In this document: positions 1 to 7,595 of the stretch, piece by piece
How the letters are laid out: every line of letters begins with the position of its first letter
Numbering within the stretch: the stretch's first letter is position 1
NCBI RefSeq assembly: GCF_024168485.1
Contig: NZ_JALJVY010000015.1
Span: 25,693 to 89,692 of the forward strand
DNA from: Sphingobium sp. OAS761
GTDB lineage: Bacteria > Pseudomonadota > Alphaproteobacteria > Sphingomonadales > Sphingomonadaceae
Reading direction: 5' to 3'
DNA length: 64,000 bases
The notes under the pieces: generated by a model
Told to the model about the DNA's origin: nothing
The model's input: only the letters and a program-made list of their open reading frames with translations
Databases searched by the model: none
Made by a program: the position numbers and the translations under genes

Positions 1-8
1 TTCTTCCC

Positions 9-401
9 ATGTCCCAATCTTCTCCGCGCGCCCTGAGCCAGGCCGAACGGATCGTCCGGGTTGCATCGCTCAACGACGCTTTGCGCCAGTCCCTCCATGC
101 GCCGGGCCGCGACCAGATCGTCATGACCGCAGGCGTTGCCGCGCTGATCGGCGATGTCGCCCTCTTCCGCGGCTTTCACAAGCGCGCCGAGATTCTGCGC
201 GCGGTGCGCGACTATGACAGCTTCACTCCAGACAATGATCCGCTTGGCGAGCATGATTTCGGCCGCTTCGAATATGACGCCGCCATCCTCTACTGGAAGA
301 TCGACTATTATGACCTCGAGCTGGCCTGGGGCTCGCCCGATCCGGCCAATCCGGAGGTTACTACGCGGGTTCTGACGATCCTCCTCGCCGAGGAATATTG
401 A
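9..401 (+). CDS. DUF3768 family protein
   Basis: A 130-residue soluble protein with no signal peptide or membrane segment. It carries the hallmarks I associate with the DUF3768 family: an N-terminal LNDALR stretch, an IVMTAGVAAL segment, the central GEHDFGRFE motif (about residues 80-88), then KIDYYD and a C-terminal TTRVLTILLAEEY. The family is common on alphaproteobacterial plasmids and has no established function. Its end lies 185 bases before the small membrane peptide that precedes parA, and a GC hairpin follows its stop. The start ATG is very near the window edge, so an upstream extension cannot be excluded. Identification is by motif memory only. Confidence 0.75.
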   Translation: MSQSSPRALSQAERIVRVASLNDALRQSLHAPGRDQIVMTAGVAALIGDVALFRGFHKRAEILRAVRDYDSFTPDNDPLGEHDFGRFEYDAAILYWKIDYYDLELAWGSPDPANPEVTTRVLTILLAEEY

Positions 402-414
402 CGATGCGGGCCAT

Positions 415-431
415 CCCCCCGACCGGGGGGG
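415..431. repeat. GC hairpin after the DUF3768 gene
   Basis: Six C residues, the loop gacc, then seven G residues form a perfect short stem just after the DUF3768 stop. There is no T-run, so a classical terminator is not supported. A similar C6/acct/G7 structure follows the phyH-like gene near 26068. Further dyads crowd 460-560, for example CCTCCCA with TGGGAGG. Confidence 0.45.
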
Positions 432-442
432 TGGCTCCGAAA

Positions 443-460
443 AGTCTGCTTGAGCAGACT
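443..460. repeat. 18-bp dyad, left copy (candidate partition site)
   Basis: AGTCTGCTTGAGCAGACT has 8-bp perfect arms around a TG centre. The exact reverse complement occurs once more at 2633-2650, so the two copies flank the parAB unit in opposite orientation. A ParB-binding centromere or a ParA/ParB operator is plausible from position; nothing in the sequence proves it. Confidence 0.5.
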
Positions 461-586
461 GCGCAGGCGGCGTGCCTCCCACGCATCGGTCTATGGGAGG
501 GGAGGGCGCGCCGGTGCGGTGCCCCGTGCGGCCGCGACATGCGGCGCATGCGCGGGGCTTCACCATCCATCAGAGGAGTTGTTCCC

Positions 587-763
587 ATGTCCGCCTATTT
601 CGCTGCCCATCCCGATCACGCTATCCTGTTCGCCTTCGGCTGCTTCGCGCTCACCGTCTATCTCTTCCGCTATGTCGGTCCCGGCATTGGCGGCGGCGGC
701 GACTGGTCCTCGCGCGACCATTATGAGCGCAATCTGCGCGATGGCCCCGACGACTATTGCTGA
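587..763 (+). CDS. Small single-pass membrane protein upstream of parA
   Basis: A 58-residue peptide with one hydrophobic segment at about residues 10-31 (AILFAFGCFALTVYLF), then a glycine-rich patch (GGGGD) and a charged tail. The ATG at 587 is chosen over an in-frame ATG at 398 because agaggag lies 8 bases upstream and because the longer frame crosses several hairpins. Its stop is only 12 bases before the parA start, so it is probably cotranscribed with the partition genes. I do not recognise a family. Its place suggests a plasmid maintenance accessory, but that is inference from context. Confidence 0.55.
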   Translation: MSAYFAAHPDHAILFAFGCFALTVYLFRYVGPGIGGGGDWSSRDHYERNLRDGPDDYC

Positions 764-775
764 CGGACCCTTTCG

Positions 776-1540
776 ATGAAGACGATCGTCGTGAGCCTGC
801 TCAAGGGCGGGGTGGGCAAGACCTTCCTCGCCACCCATCTCGCCTGGTATCTGGCCGAGGCGCCTGGACGCCGGGTGGTGTTCGTGGACCTCGATCCGCA
901 GGGCAGTTCCTCGCGCCGGCTCGCCGGGGCTCGGTCCGGCGGGTTTTCGGCCGATCTTTTCGATCCGGCCGCGCCGCTTGCCGCCGATGGGCAGAGCGGG
1001 CTCACCCTGCTGGCCGCCGACCAGCGCCTGCAGATGGTCAAGGCCGCGCAGGACGTGCGCGATTTTCTTGGCCGCTTTCCCGCGCTCGCCCCGAATTTCG
1101 ACCTGTGTGTGATCGATACCGGTCCCAAATGGGATGAGCTGACCCTGAGCGCGCTGGCGGTGGCCGATGCGGTGATCGCTCCGGTCCAGGTCGCCGAGGA
1201 TTCGGTCGAATGCGCCAAGATGCTGCTGACCGCGCTGCGCAAGGCAGAGGCGGCGAGAGCCGGGCGCAAGATCGATTTCCTCGGGTTGCTGCCGTCGATG
1301 GTCAATCCGTTCGACCGGCGCGAGATGGACAATGCCGTCAAGCTTGCCCATGCGGTGGGCGAGCGGCTGATGTTCCCGGCCTTCATCAAGGCCCGCCCGA
1401 CCTACAAGCATGCCGCCGAAAATCACCGGCCGGTCTGGCTCGAGAGCAGCGGCGGTGCCAAAGCGGCCGCCGAGGAGCTGCGCCCGATCCTTGCCGAGAT
1501 CGAGCGGCGGCTGTGCCGTGCGCCGGCGGCGGCCGCCTGA
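776..1540 (+). CDS. parA: ParA-family partition ATPase
   Basis: A 254-residue ParA/MinD-type ATPase that, with ParB, segregates the plasmid. The deviant Walker A is KGGVGKT at residues 10-16, including the signature lysine, and the Walker B/switch region VDLDPQG lies at 37-43. There is no N-terminal helix-turn-helix extension, so it is the short, type Ib-like form rather than the long P1/SopA form, and it may not bind its own operator. The stop codon overlaps the parB start by one base (TGATG), which implies translational coupling. A ribosome site before the ATG is weak. Function is secure from motif and neighbour; the exact subclass is inferred. Confidence 0.93.
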   Translation: MKTIVVSLLKGGVGKTFLATHLAWYLAEAPGRRVVFVDLDPQGSSSRRLAGARSGGFSADLFDPAAPLAADGQSGLTLLAADQRLQMVKAAQDVRDFLGRFPALAPNFDLCVIDTGPKWDELTLSALAVADAVIAPVQVAEDSVECAKMLLTALRKAEAARAGRKIDFLGLLPSMVNPFDRREMDNAVKLAHAVGERLMFPAFIKARPTYKHAAENHRPVWLESSGGAKAAAEELRPILAEIERRLCRAPAAAA

Positions 1541-2472
1541 TGGGCAAGTTCGACGAGCGCATCGAGGAGTTCGGTCTGCTGGTCGGCGCGCATGAGGCGG
1601 CGCGGCGGGTCGAGGACCTGCCGCTGACCCAGGTGATCCCCGATCCCGGCAATCCCCGGCGCAGTTTCGACGACGATGCGCTGACCGAACTCGCGGCCTC
1701 GATTGCGGCGCGGGGTGTGTTGCAGCCGATCACCGTCGCGCCCGCCGATGCCGACGGGCGCTACCGCATCCGTCTGGGCGAGCGGCGTTTCCGCGCGTCG
1801 CAGCTTGCCGGCCGTGCGACGATCCCGGCGATTATCGTGGCCGAGGGCGAACCGACGCATCTGCTGGCCGACCAGATTGTCGAGAATGACCAGCGCGCCA
1901 ATCTCTCTTCGGTCGAACTTGCCCATGCGATTGCCCGCATGCTCAAGGGCGGCATGAGCCAGGTCGAGATTGCCGCCGCGCTTGGCCGGTCCAAGCAGTT
2001 CGTCTCGCTCTATGCCGCTTATGGCGACATGGCCTCCTATCTCAGGGACGCGCTGTCGCGCGCGCCGATCCGCCTGCTCTACGATCTGCATCGCGCGTCG
2101 CGGGATTATCCGGCGGAAGTCGAGGCCTATGTGGCGGGCTGGAGCGAGCAAGGCGCGACGCTGGCGGAGGGTGCGCGGTTCATTGCCGGGTTGAAGGGCA
2201 GGGCGGGCAGCCCCGGGATCAGCGCGCCGCCGACCCGGAGCGCAACGGTGCCCGCTGCCCGCCCCGAACCGTATGTGGCGCCCGGTTCTGTTGCAGGATC
2301 GGCGGTAAAAGTGCCGGAGGTCAGCCTGCCGGTTGATGTCGATGGCCGACCGGGACGGCTTATCCTTGCAGCCCGCGTTACCGTGCTGTTCGCCGACGGG
2401 TCGCGACGGGAGATCGCCGCTGAACGGCTTTGCCCCGCGTCGCAGGGATCCGCCGACGTCGCCATCCCCTGA
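1540..2472 (+). CDS. parB: ParB-family partition protein
   Basis: A 310-residue centromere-binding protein. The N-terminal ParB/Srx domain spans about residues 25-120, with the GERRFRA CTP-binding box at 80-86 and an ENDQRANLSSVE segment at 115-126. A helix-turn-helix follows (about 139-156, MSQVEIAAALGRSKQFVS). The C-terminal third is proline/alanine-rich and then ends in a short basic/acidic domain that may dimerise. The start at 1540 is taken because it abuts the parA stop; in-frame extension upstream would run inside parA. A strong terminator follows 42 bases after the stop, closing the parAB transcript. Confidence 0.92.
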   Translation: MGKFDERIEEFGLLVGAHEAARRVEDLPLTQVIPDPGNPRRSFDDDALTELAASIAARGVLQPITVAPADADGRYRIRLGERRFRASQLAGRATIPAIIVAEGEPTHLLADQIVENDQRANLSSVELAHAIARMLKGGMSQVEIAAALGRSKQFVSLYAAYGDMASYLRDALSRAPIRLLYDLHRASRDYPAEVEAYVAGWSEQGATLAEGARFIAGLKGRAGSPGISAPPTRSATVPAARPEPYVAPGSVAGSAVKVPEVSLPVDVDGRPGRLILAARVTVLFADGSRREIAAERLCPASQGSADVAIP

Positions 2473-2514
2473 CCCCTTTCCTCCGCGTTTGCATTTCGAA
2501 TTTCCGTGGATGTC

Positions 2515-2545
2515 GGCCGTTCCCCTGACGGGGTGCGGCCTTTTT
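2515..2545 (+). terminator. Rho-independent terminator after parB
   Basis: An outer stem GGCCG/CGGCC and an inner stem CCCC/GGGG around tga are followed directly by five T residues. It lies 42 bases after the parB stop and ends the partition operon on the plus strand. Confidence 0.85.
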
Positions 2546-2559
2546 CGTGCAAGAGGACA

Positions 2560-2584
2560 GGGGCGGCGCCAAAGGCGCCGCCCC
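2560..2584. repeat. Perfect 11-bp hairpin
   Basis: GGGGCGGCGCC, loop aaa, GGCGCCGCCCC. It sits just past the parB terminator and lacks a T-run. It could be a second transcription barrier or part of an origin of transfer in front of the mobilisation genes; the sequence does not decide. Confidence 0.55.
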
Positions 2585-2632
2585 TTCATGGATCAGGCGT
2601 GGTTGAGAGGCGTCTTTATCAAGAAAAGCAGA

Positions 2633-2650
2633 AGTCTGCTCAAGCAGACT
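2633..2650. repeat. 18-bp dyad, right copy (candidate partition site)
   Basis: AGTCTGCTCAAGCAGACT is the exact reverse complement of the dyad at 443-460. It lies between the parB terminator and mobC, so it could serve partition or the adjacent mobilisation genes (an oriT-type inverted repeat). Confidence 0.5.
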
Positions 2651-2722
2651 ATCAGATGAGTTGAAGGAAGGTGAGGGCCGGATAGGCTTGGCGCCGGGGA
2701 TGTTAAACAATAGCCTCAGTGC

Positions 2723-3256
2723 ATGGCATTCTTCGGTGTTCGCCTCGATGATGATCTTGCTCAACGCTTCGACACGAAGGCGTCGGCGGCGGGCGGTCGC
2801 TCCGCTTTTCTGCGGCGTCTTATCATGGCCGCGCTGGAAGAGGGGGCAGCGGGGGAGGTGGGTGCGCCGCCACCCGCACGCGCCACGCGCCGGGTGGAGA
2901 TCCGGCTTGCCGAGGAAGAAATTGCAGCGCTCGATGCCGAGGCCGCAGTGCTGGGGCTCAAGCGCACCGACTGGGTGACGACGCTGGTCAGGCGGAGGCT
3001 GCGCGTTAAAGGCGGCTTGCCGCGCGAGGAGCGGGCCGCGGTCGCCCAGGCGTGGCGCGAACTCAACCGCATCGGCATCAACCTCAATCAGGCGACCCGC
3101 GCGCTCAATGCTTCGGTGATGGTGGAGTCGGGCCTCGATGTCGCACGCGAGGCGGCGAGGGTGGCGAGCTTCCGCGCGGAAATCGGGACAGCGCTTGCCG
3201 GCTTCGGCGCCGCGCTGAAAGGCGATCTTGCCTATTGGGACAGCATCGATGCGTGA
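2723..3256 (+). CDS. mobC: MobC-like relaxosome accessory protein
   Basis: A 177-residue protein with an N-terminal ribbon-helix-helix-like stretch (about 1-40) and a C-terminal MobC signature, WRELNRIGINLNQATRALN at about residues 112-130. MobC-type proteins bind the origin of transfer next to the nick site and help the relaxase to melt it. The gene overlaps the relaxase start by 8 bases, which supports a two-gene relaxosome operon. The ATG at 2723 has a poor ribosome site; no better start is visible. It differs from classic MobC in carrying an extra N-terminal DNA-binding-like segment, so it may also autoregulate. Confidence 0.8.
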   Translation: MAFFGVRLDDDLAQRFDTKASAAGGRSAFLRRLIMAALEEGAAGEVGAPPPARATRRVEIRLAEEEIAALDAEAAVLGLKRTDWVTTLVRRRLRVKGGLPREERAAVAQAWRELNRIGINLNQATRALNASVMVESGLDVAREAARVASFRAEIGTALAGFGAALKGDLAYWDSIDA

Positions 3257-4352
3257 GGAGGATGGCGTCCTGCCGCTGCCGAGCCTCATGGAGGCATGGC
3301 GACCGCCTTCGGGCGGGAAGCGGACATTGCGGGGGGCCTATGTTCGCGTCGGAAAGGGTGGGCTGGGCCGGGGAGGGCAGGGGCGGCTCATGCCGCTCAG
3401 TCAGGCGGACGCCCGGGCCAAGCTTGAGCGGATCGTGCGCAAGGCCCCGGAGGTCATGGTCAAGGTTTCGGGCAAGCAATATGGCGCGCATCATCTGTCC
3501 GAACATTTCGGCTATGTCGCGCGGCACGGGAAGCTCGCGGTGCGCTCGAGCGAAGGCGAGATCATCGACGATCCCAAGCGGCTGAAGGAGATCGCACAGG
3601 ACTGGGCGATGCTCGACGATGCGATGAACGAGCATGGCCGTGACCGGCCGACCTCGCTGTCGCTGGTCCTCTCCATGCCCGGCGGATCGACCGATCCCGA
3701 GACACTGCAGGACGCGGCGCAGGCGTTCGCCCGCATCCTGTTCGAGGGCCAGCACGCCTATATGCTGGCTCTCCATACCGACACCGACCATCCCCACGTC
3801 CATCTGACCGTCGCCACCGAAGGGGCGGACGGCAGGCGGTTCAATCCGCGCAAGGCCGATCTCCACCATATGCGCGAGGTCTTTGCGCACGAATTGCGGG
3901 CTCGCGGTGTTGCGGCGGAAGCTACGCCGCGCCGGGCTAGGGGCCATGTCCAAAAGCGGGTGCGCTCGGCGGCGCTCCATCTCGGGGCACGGATCGGTGA
4001 GGGCGGGGGCCGGCTCACCATGGATGAACTCAACGCGCTGCGCGCCGAGGCTTTCGTCCGCTCGCCCGACGAGGCGCGGCGCCCGCAGGACGTGATGGCG
4101 CTGGTTCGCCAGAGACAGATCCGCGGGGCCTATGCCGAGGCGGCGGTGGCGCTTGCCGGCACCGGACAGGCGGACGACCAGGCGCTTTCCAACGAGGTCG
4201 CGGACTTTCTGGCGGCCATGCCGCCGGCGGTTTCCCGGCGTCTCGCTTTGGCCCGCGACATGATGCAAGCGCGGCATCCGGCATCCGCACGCGAACCGGA
4301 GGGCGAGGCCGGTCCCGAGAGGCCTGCGCCCGATCGCGGACGGGAGCGCTGA
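3249..4352 (+). CDS. mobA: MobA/VirD2-type plasmid relaxase
   Basis: A 367-residue DNA strand transferase that nicks oriT and pilots the strand to the VirD4 coupling protein. The metal-binding three-histidine motif is clear at about residues 176-186 (HTDTDHPHVHL), and a candidate catalytic tyrosine is Y89 in EHFGYVARH. No primase or helicase domain follows, so it is a compact MOBP/MOBQ-like enzyme; the C-terminal third is basic and disordered. The start at 3249 overlaps mobC and is preferred over an in-frame start at 3228. With the virB operon at 14-26 kb, the element should be self-transmissible. The MOB subclass is uncertain. Confidence 0.85.
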   Translation: MREEDGVLPLPSLMEAWRPPSGGKRTLRGAYVRVGKGGLGRGGQGRLMPLSQADARAKLERIVRKAPEVMVKVSGKQYGAHHLSEHFGYVARHGKLAVRSSEGEIIDDPKRLKEIAQDWAMLDDAMNEHGRDRPTSLSLVLSMPGGSTDPETLQDAAQAFARILFEGQHAYMLALHTDTDHPHVHLTVATEGADGRRFNPRKADLHHMREVFAHELRARGVAAEATPRRARGHVQKRVRSAALHLGARIGEGGGRLTMDELNALRAEAFVRSPDEARRPQDVMALVRQRQIRGAYAEAAVALAGTGQADDQALSNEVADFLAAMPPAVSRRLALARDMMQARHPASAREPEGEAGPERPAPDRGRER

Positions 4353-4455
4353 TTCGGATGATTTCCCTTCCATCTTGCAGGGGGATATTGCCCCGGCCAT
4401 GTGAGGGAAGGCTAGGAAAAGGAGGTATAAATCTCGCTGTCCGTGGGGCGTATCT

Positions 4456-4485
4456 TGTTAGAAAAAACCATGCTATTATCTAACA
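4456..4485. promoter_or_regulatory. Inverted repeat in the DUF6088 gene promoter region
   Basis: TGTTAGA, 16 bases, TCTAACA in an AT-rich patch directly before the ribosome site of the DUF6088 gene. AbiEi-type antitoxins are known to autoregulate through inverted repeats, so an operator is plausible. No confident -35/-10 pair could be fixed. Confidence 0.5.
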
Positions 4486-4500
4486 GACAGGAGCATGGAC

Positions 4501-5124
4501 ATGTCTGCGGTTGCCGATCGGATCATGAAGCGCGTGCGCGGCAAGGGCCGTGGCTGGGTGTTCACGCCCAAGCAGTTCGTCGACTTCGGCACGCGCGGCT
4601 CGGTCGACATGGCCCTGTCGCGTCTTGCCCATGCCGGCGACATTCGCCGGATCGGCCGCGGTCTTTACGACTATCCCCGCCAGCATGACAAGCTCGGCGC
4701 CTTGAGCCCGGATCCCGGACAGGTCGCGCAGGCGCTCTCGGTGCAGAGCGGTGATGCGCTGGCGCCGTCGGGCGCGGCGGCCGCCAACAGCCTTGGTCTC
4801 TCGACGCAGGTGCCCGCCCGGGCGAGCTACGCCACCAGCGGTCGCACGCGCACCGCCAAGGCGGGCGGACGCAGCGTCACCCTGAAGCACAGCCGGGCGC
4901 CGGTGCTCGATGCGCCGGAATCGGTCAATGCGATCGTCCAGGCGCTCGCGCATCTGGGGAAGGGCAATATCGATGCGGATGCGATCGGGCGCTTTGCCAC
5001 GCGCCTCGACGATGCCAGTACGCGCGTGCTAGTCGCTGCCCGTCCGGCCATGCCGGGCTGGATGGGCGATATCGTCCTGAAGATTGATAGGGCGCGCCGT
5101 CAGCGCATTGCCCAGATCGCCTAG
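4501..5124 (+). CDS. DUF6088 / AbiEi-like winged-helix protein
   Basis: A 207-residue protein whose N-terminus (GWVFTPKQFVDFG, then RLAHAGDIRRIGRGLYDYP) is the winged-helix arrangement of AbiEi-like antitoxins, grouped as DUF6088. The family represses and neutralises nucleotidyltransferase toxins in type IV toxin-antitoxin pairs. Here no toxin follows on the same strand. Instead a complete AbiEi/AbiEii pair lies convergent, its toxin ending 226 bases downstream. The ATG at 4501 is preferred to 4495 because aggag then sits 7 bases away. It may be a solitary regulator, or a relic of a second AbiE pair. Family fit is good; function is inferred. Confidence 0.75.
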   Translation: MSAVADRIMKRVRGKGRGWVFTPKQFVDFGTRGSVDMALSRLAHAGDIRRIGRGLYDYPRQHDKLGALSPDPGQVAQALSVQSGDALAPSGAAAANSLGLSTQVPARASYATSGRTRTAKAGGRSVTLKHSRAPVLDAPESVNAIVQALAHLGKGNIDADAIGRFATRLDDASTRVLVAARPAMPGWMGDIVLKIDRARRQRIAQIA

Positions 5125-5349
5125 ACTGGGAAGGGAAGCCCGGCAGGCGCGAAGACCTTCTCACTCGATTCTTTGGCGGGTTTGTGCCATGTCGTCCGGG
5201 TATCCCCCGGCGGTCCCTGCGTTGCAAACCGTCGGGGCACTTTGTTTTCAGGCATTGTCCGTATGACCACAATGCGGTTGGTCTGAAATTCAGGAGACGC
5301 ATCGCGGATGCGGTCGCGGGCCGCTCGACTGCGGAGCGAGCATGCTTTT

Positions 5350-6273
5350 TCAAACCGGGTGATCAAGACACTGATCGAGCAACTCTGCCTGTACGACGAA
5401 CTTGTCGGGGTTCTGCTGGCGAAGGCGCTGAAGGTTCATCAATTTCCAGCGTAGCGCCGGGAGCTCGGCGATGGCCTCGCTGAGGCCGATCGCGGACCAG
5501 TCAGGTTCGGCCGCTACGAAGCTCTTGAGAAACTGGCGCGCTGCGGGTTCGGCTGCGCGTTGTTGTACGGTTTCGATCAGCGCCTCGCGCGCCGCGAGCA
5601 GCATGTCGAGCGGCAGGGGCGTCACGGTCATGCCCGCGAACTCGTCGTCATATTGCGCGGCGATGTCGAGCCGATGCGGACTAAGGAGTTCATGCACGGG
5701 CCGGGGATGGCTGACGAGATAGATGAGGAAGGCCTGGAACAGATCCTCGTCGATGCCCTCATTTTCCAACAGATGATGAATGTCGAACAGGTCGCGCGGA
5801 TGCTGGCGATCGAGCGCGGCCGCCATCTTGCCCGCATAGAGGTCGGGCAGCGAGACCAGCTGCATTTCGGCAAAACCGAAGCGATCCTCGACCGCGGCGC
5901 TCACGGCCCTGATTTCCGGAGGGAAGACCGTGCCGCGCAGGACCGGGGAAATCTCGACCTTGATGGTGGCGCGCTCGAAATGGACGAGCAGCCGCTTTCC
6001 ATCGCTGAGGAGGTGGCGATCGACCTTGAAACCGAGCCGGGTTTCAAGCCGCTGGGCGATACGCTCGAAGCCAGCGCGCACAGCAGCGAGCGATGTTTCG
6101 CGATCGGCGACGGGCAAGTAGACGAGGTCGATATCTACCGAGAGGCGCGGCAGATCGCGCACGAACAGGTTGATGGCGGTGCCGCCCTTCAGCGCGAAGT
6201 CCGCCTCGGGGGCGATTTCCGGAACCACGCGGAGGAGAAGGCTGACCTGATTGAGATAGCGCTCGGCGGTCAT
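5350..6273 (-). CDS. abiEii: AbiEii nucleotidyltransferase toxin
   Basis: A 307-residue member of the AbiEii/AbiGii (DUF1814) toxin family, a pol-beta-like nucleotidyltransferase believed to use NTPs to inactivate host RNA targets during phage infection. Visible motifs are KGGTAINL at residues 29-36, the metal-binding DID at 47-49, KVEISP at 105-110, and the C-terminal GKMAAALDRQHPRDLFDIHH around 148-167. All four family motifs appear intact, so the toxin should be active. It overlaps the upstream antitoxin by four bases (ATGA), as in other abiE operons. Known homologues give abortive infection and plasmid stabilisation; either role would fit this position. Confidence 0.9.
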   Translation of the reverse strand: MTAERYLNQVSLLLRVVPEIAPEADFALKGGTAINLFVRDLPRLSVDIDLVYLPVADRETSLAAVRAGFERIAQRLETRLGFKVDRHLLSDGKRLLVHFERATIKVEISPVLRGTVFPPEIRAVSAAVEDRFGFAEMQLVSLPDLYAGKMAAALDRQHPRDLFDIHHLLENEGIDEDLFQAFLIYLVSHPRPVHELLSPHRLDIAAQYDDEFAGMTVTPLPLDMLLAAREALIETVQQRAAEPAARQFLKSFVAAEPDWSAIGLSEAIAELPALRWKLMNLQRLRQQNPDKFVVQAELLDQCLDHPV

Positions 6274-7124
6274 AAGTCATCTCCCGGGCGCCCTACCAGC
6301 GAGGCGGGGACGGTGATTTGATAGCGTGCGTCGAACTTCCCTCCCGGCGCCAGTTGCCGCTTGCCGGTGCCGAGATCGACGGCCTCGCGATCGACATGCT
6401 TGAGCCAGGCATGGCCATGGCGCTCGGCATAGAACAGAAAGAGCCGCTTCGCCCGGACACTACGACAACTGACGAGCAGACGGGTGACAAGGCGTGGCCG
6501 GAGATTGGAGAGGCCCTGGAAGGTCTCGTCGGCATGGTGGAAGCCGACGTCGTCCGGGACCTGATCGAGCATTTCGATCGTCGCCCGCTCCTCGCCGGCG
6601 ACACGAAGGAAATGATCCCAGGGATTGGTACGCGATGGTTCGGAAACCGCCGCGCCCAGGCGGCCTGTGCCGAGATCGTAGCGCCACCATTCAACGCCGA
6701 GCACAGGGTCGGCGAAAAGTGCGCGTGTGTGGACGGCGAATGTCGCATCGACCGGTAGCCGGGACAGCCAGGTGGGTGCCGTCGCTTCGGGATCGTAGAG
6801 GTGAACGGTCGCATTTCCGCCGACGCGCAGATAGTGACTGCGCCCAAGCAGATCGAGCGCAGTGGGACCGCCGACATAGAAGGTCGATGGCCGCAGCGAC
6901 TGCGCCGACAGGACGGCCGCGTCCCAGCGGAGAGGCAGGGTGGTCTCGGCGCCAGCACGCCGATAGACCCGCGGCGCGACGCGCTCGAGCCAGCCATTCT
7001 TCACATAGCCGTGAACCGATGGACGCGATATACTTTGTGCCTGCAGCCACGCGCTATCGACGAGCTGACCAGGGGCCAACTCGGCAAGGAGGCGGTTTAG
7101 CGGAGGCGGCAGTTGTTCAGCCAT
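6270..7124 (-). CDS. abiEi: AbiEi type IV antitoxin and transcriptional repressor
   Basis: A 284-residue AbiEi antitoxin. The N-terminal winged helix (about 1-60, ending in a WLERVAPRVYRR-type wing) would bind the operon promoter; the larger C-terminal antitoxin domain carries ALDLLGRSHYLR and a long FLFYAERHGHAWLKHVD stretch. In type IV systems the antitoxin counters the toxin without a stable complex. The first ATG on this strand is at 7124; an upstream TTG at 7133 is possible but has no better ribosome site. The gene may be leaderless. The TTCATT element near the start and a TTCA/TGAA dyad at about 7194 are candidate operators, weakly supported. Confidence 0.85.
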   Translation of the reverse strand: MAEQLPPPLNRLLAELAPGQLVDSAWLQAQSISRPSVHGYVKNGWLERVAPRVYRRAGAETTLPLRWDAAVLSAQSLRPSTFYVGGPTALDLLGRSHYLRVGGNATVHLYDPEATAPTWLSRLPVDATFAVHTRALFADPVLGVEWWRYDLGTGRLGAAVSEPSRTNPWDHFLRVAGEERATIEMLDQVPDDVGFHHADETFQGLSNLRPRLVTRLLVSCRSVRAKRLFLFYAERHGHAWLKHVDREAVDLGTGKRQLAPGGKFDARYQITVPASLVGRPGDDL

Positions 7125-7278
7125 AATGAACAAAATCGCAGAAATATAAACTCAGCGCAAGAGAGGGTTTGCAGAGCGCGCTTAAAGTTCATTCAACGTG
7201 AATATGCGGCGAGGTTCGTAAACCCGTGTTGGATGTGCACGAGAGATTCGATCTACGATCCATGTGAGGAAGTTGAGC

Positions 7279-7482
7279 GTGATTACAGCGAAATACATCC
7301 CATGGGAGCCTGTCGGGATGATGCCCGACGATCGAAAGGACGGTCGCCTTATGCTGCTATGGGAAGGCGATCGTCCTGTCATCGGCCGGTGGGATGACAG
7401 GCGCACGGCCTGGGAAGATCCGGAAGGCATGCACCTTTTCGAAGACATCTCCTATTGGGTGGATATCAATTCACCGGAATGA
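7279..7482 (+). CDS. Small hypothetical protein
   Basis: A 67-residue acidic, tryptophan-rich soluble peptide (KYIPWEPVG, LMLLWEGDRPVIGRWDD, SYWVDINSPE). I do not recognise it with certainty. The pattern of a G-x-W-D centre and a terminal YW-x-DIN-x-PE resembles small DUF551-like phage and plasmid proteins. The GTG at 7279 is chosen because aggaag lies 6 bases upstream; another GTG at 7264 is in frame. It sits divergent from abiEi and convergent with the TrlF gene, inside the defence-like island. Confidence 0.5.
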   Translation: MITAKYIPWEPVGMMPDDRKDGRLMLLWEGDRPVIGRWDDRRTAWEDPEGMHLFEDISYWVDINSPE

Positions 7483-7497
7483 CCAGCGGGGGGATTT

Positions 7498-7560
7498 GCA
7501 TAACACATTGATAAACAACGATAAAGTATGATAATGTACGTTATGTTAAACGGATAACAC
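7498..7560. other. AT-rich patch with 10-bp phased GATAA motifs
   Basis: A markedly AT-rich stretch in otherwise GC-rich DNA, between two convergent genes. GATAA begins at 7510, 7520 and 7530, exactly one helical turn apart, and again at 7553. CATAAC near 7499 pairs with GTTATG near 7540. It could be a protein-binding array or a bent segment; no promoter role is evident. Confidence 0.4.
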
Positions 7561-7595
7561 TGGCGCAACCGCGCCGGATCCGGGCGAGATGTGCG

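Noticed and set aside
560..1426. Minus-strand frame opposite parA
   Set aside because: No ribosome site or motif; parA is unambiguous on the plus strand.
3105..4400. Long minus-strand open frame opposite mobC and the relaxase
   Set aside because: It mirrors the codon phase of the relaxase gene in GC-rich DNA, has no recognisable domain and low-complexity composition.
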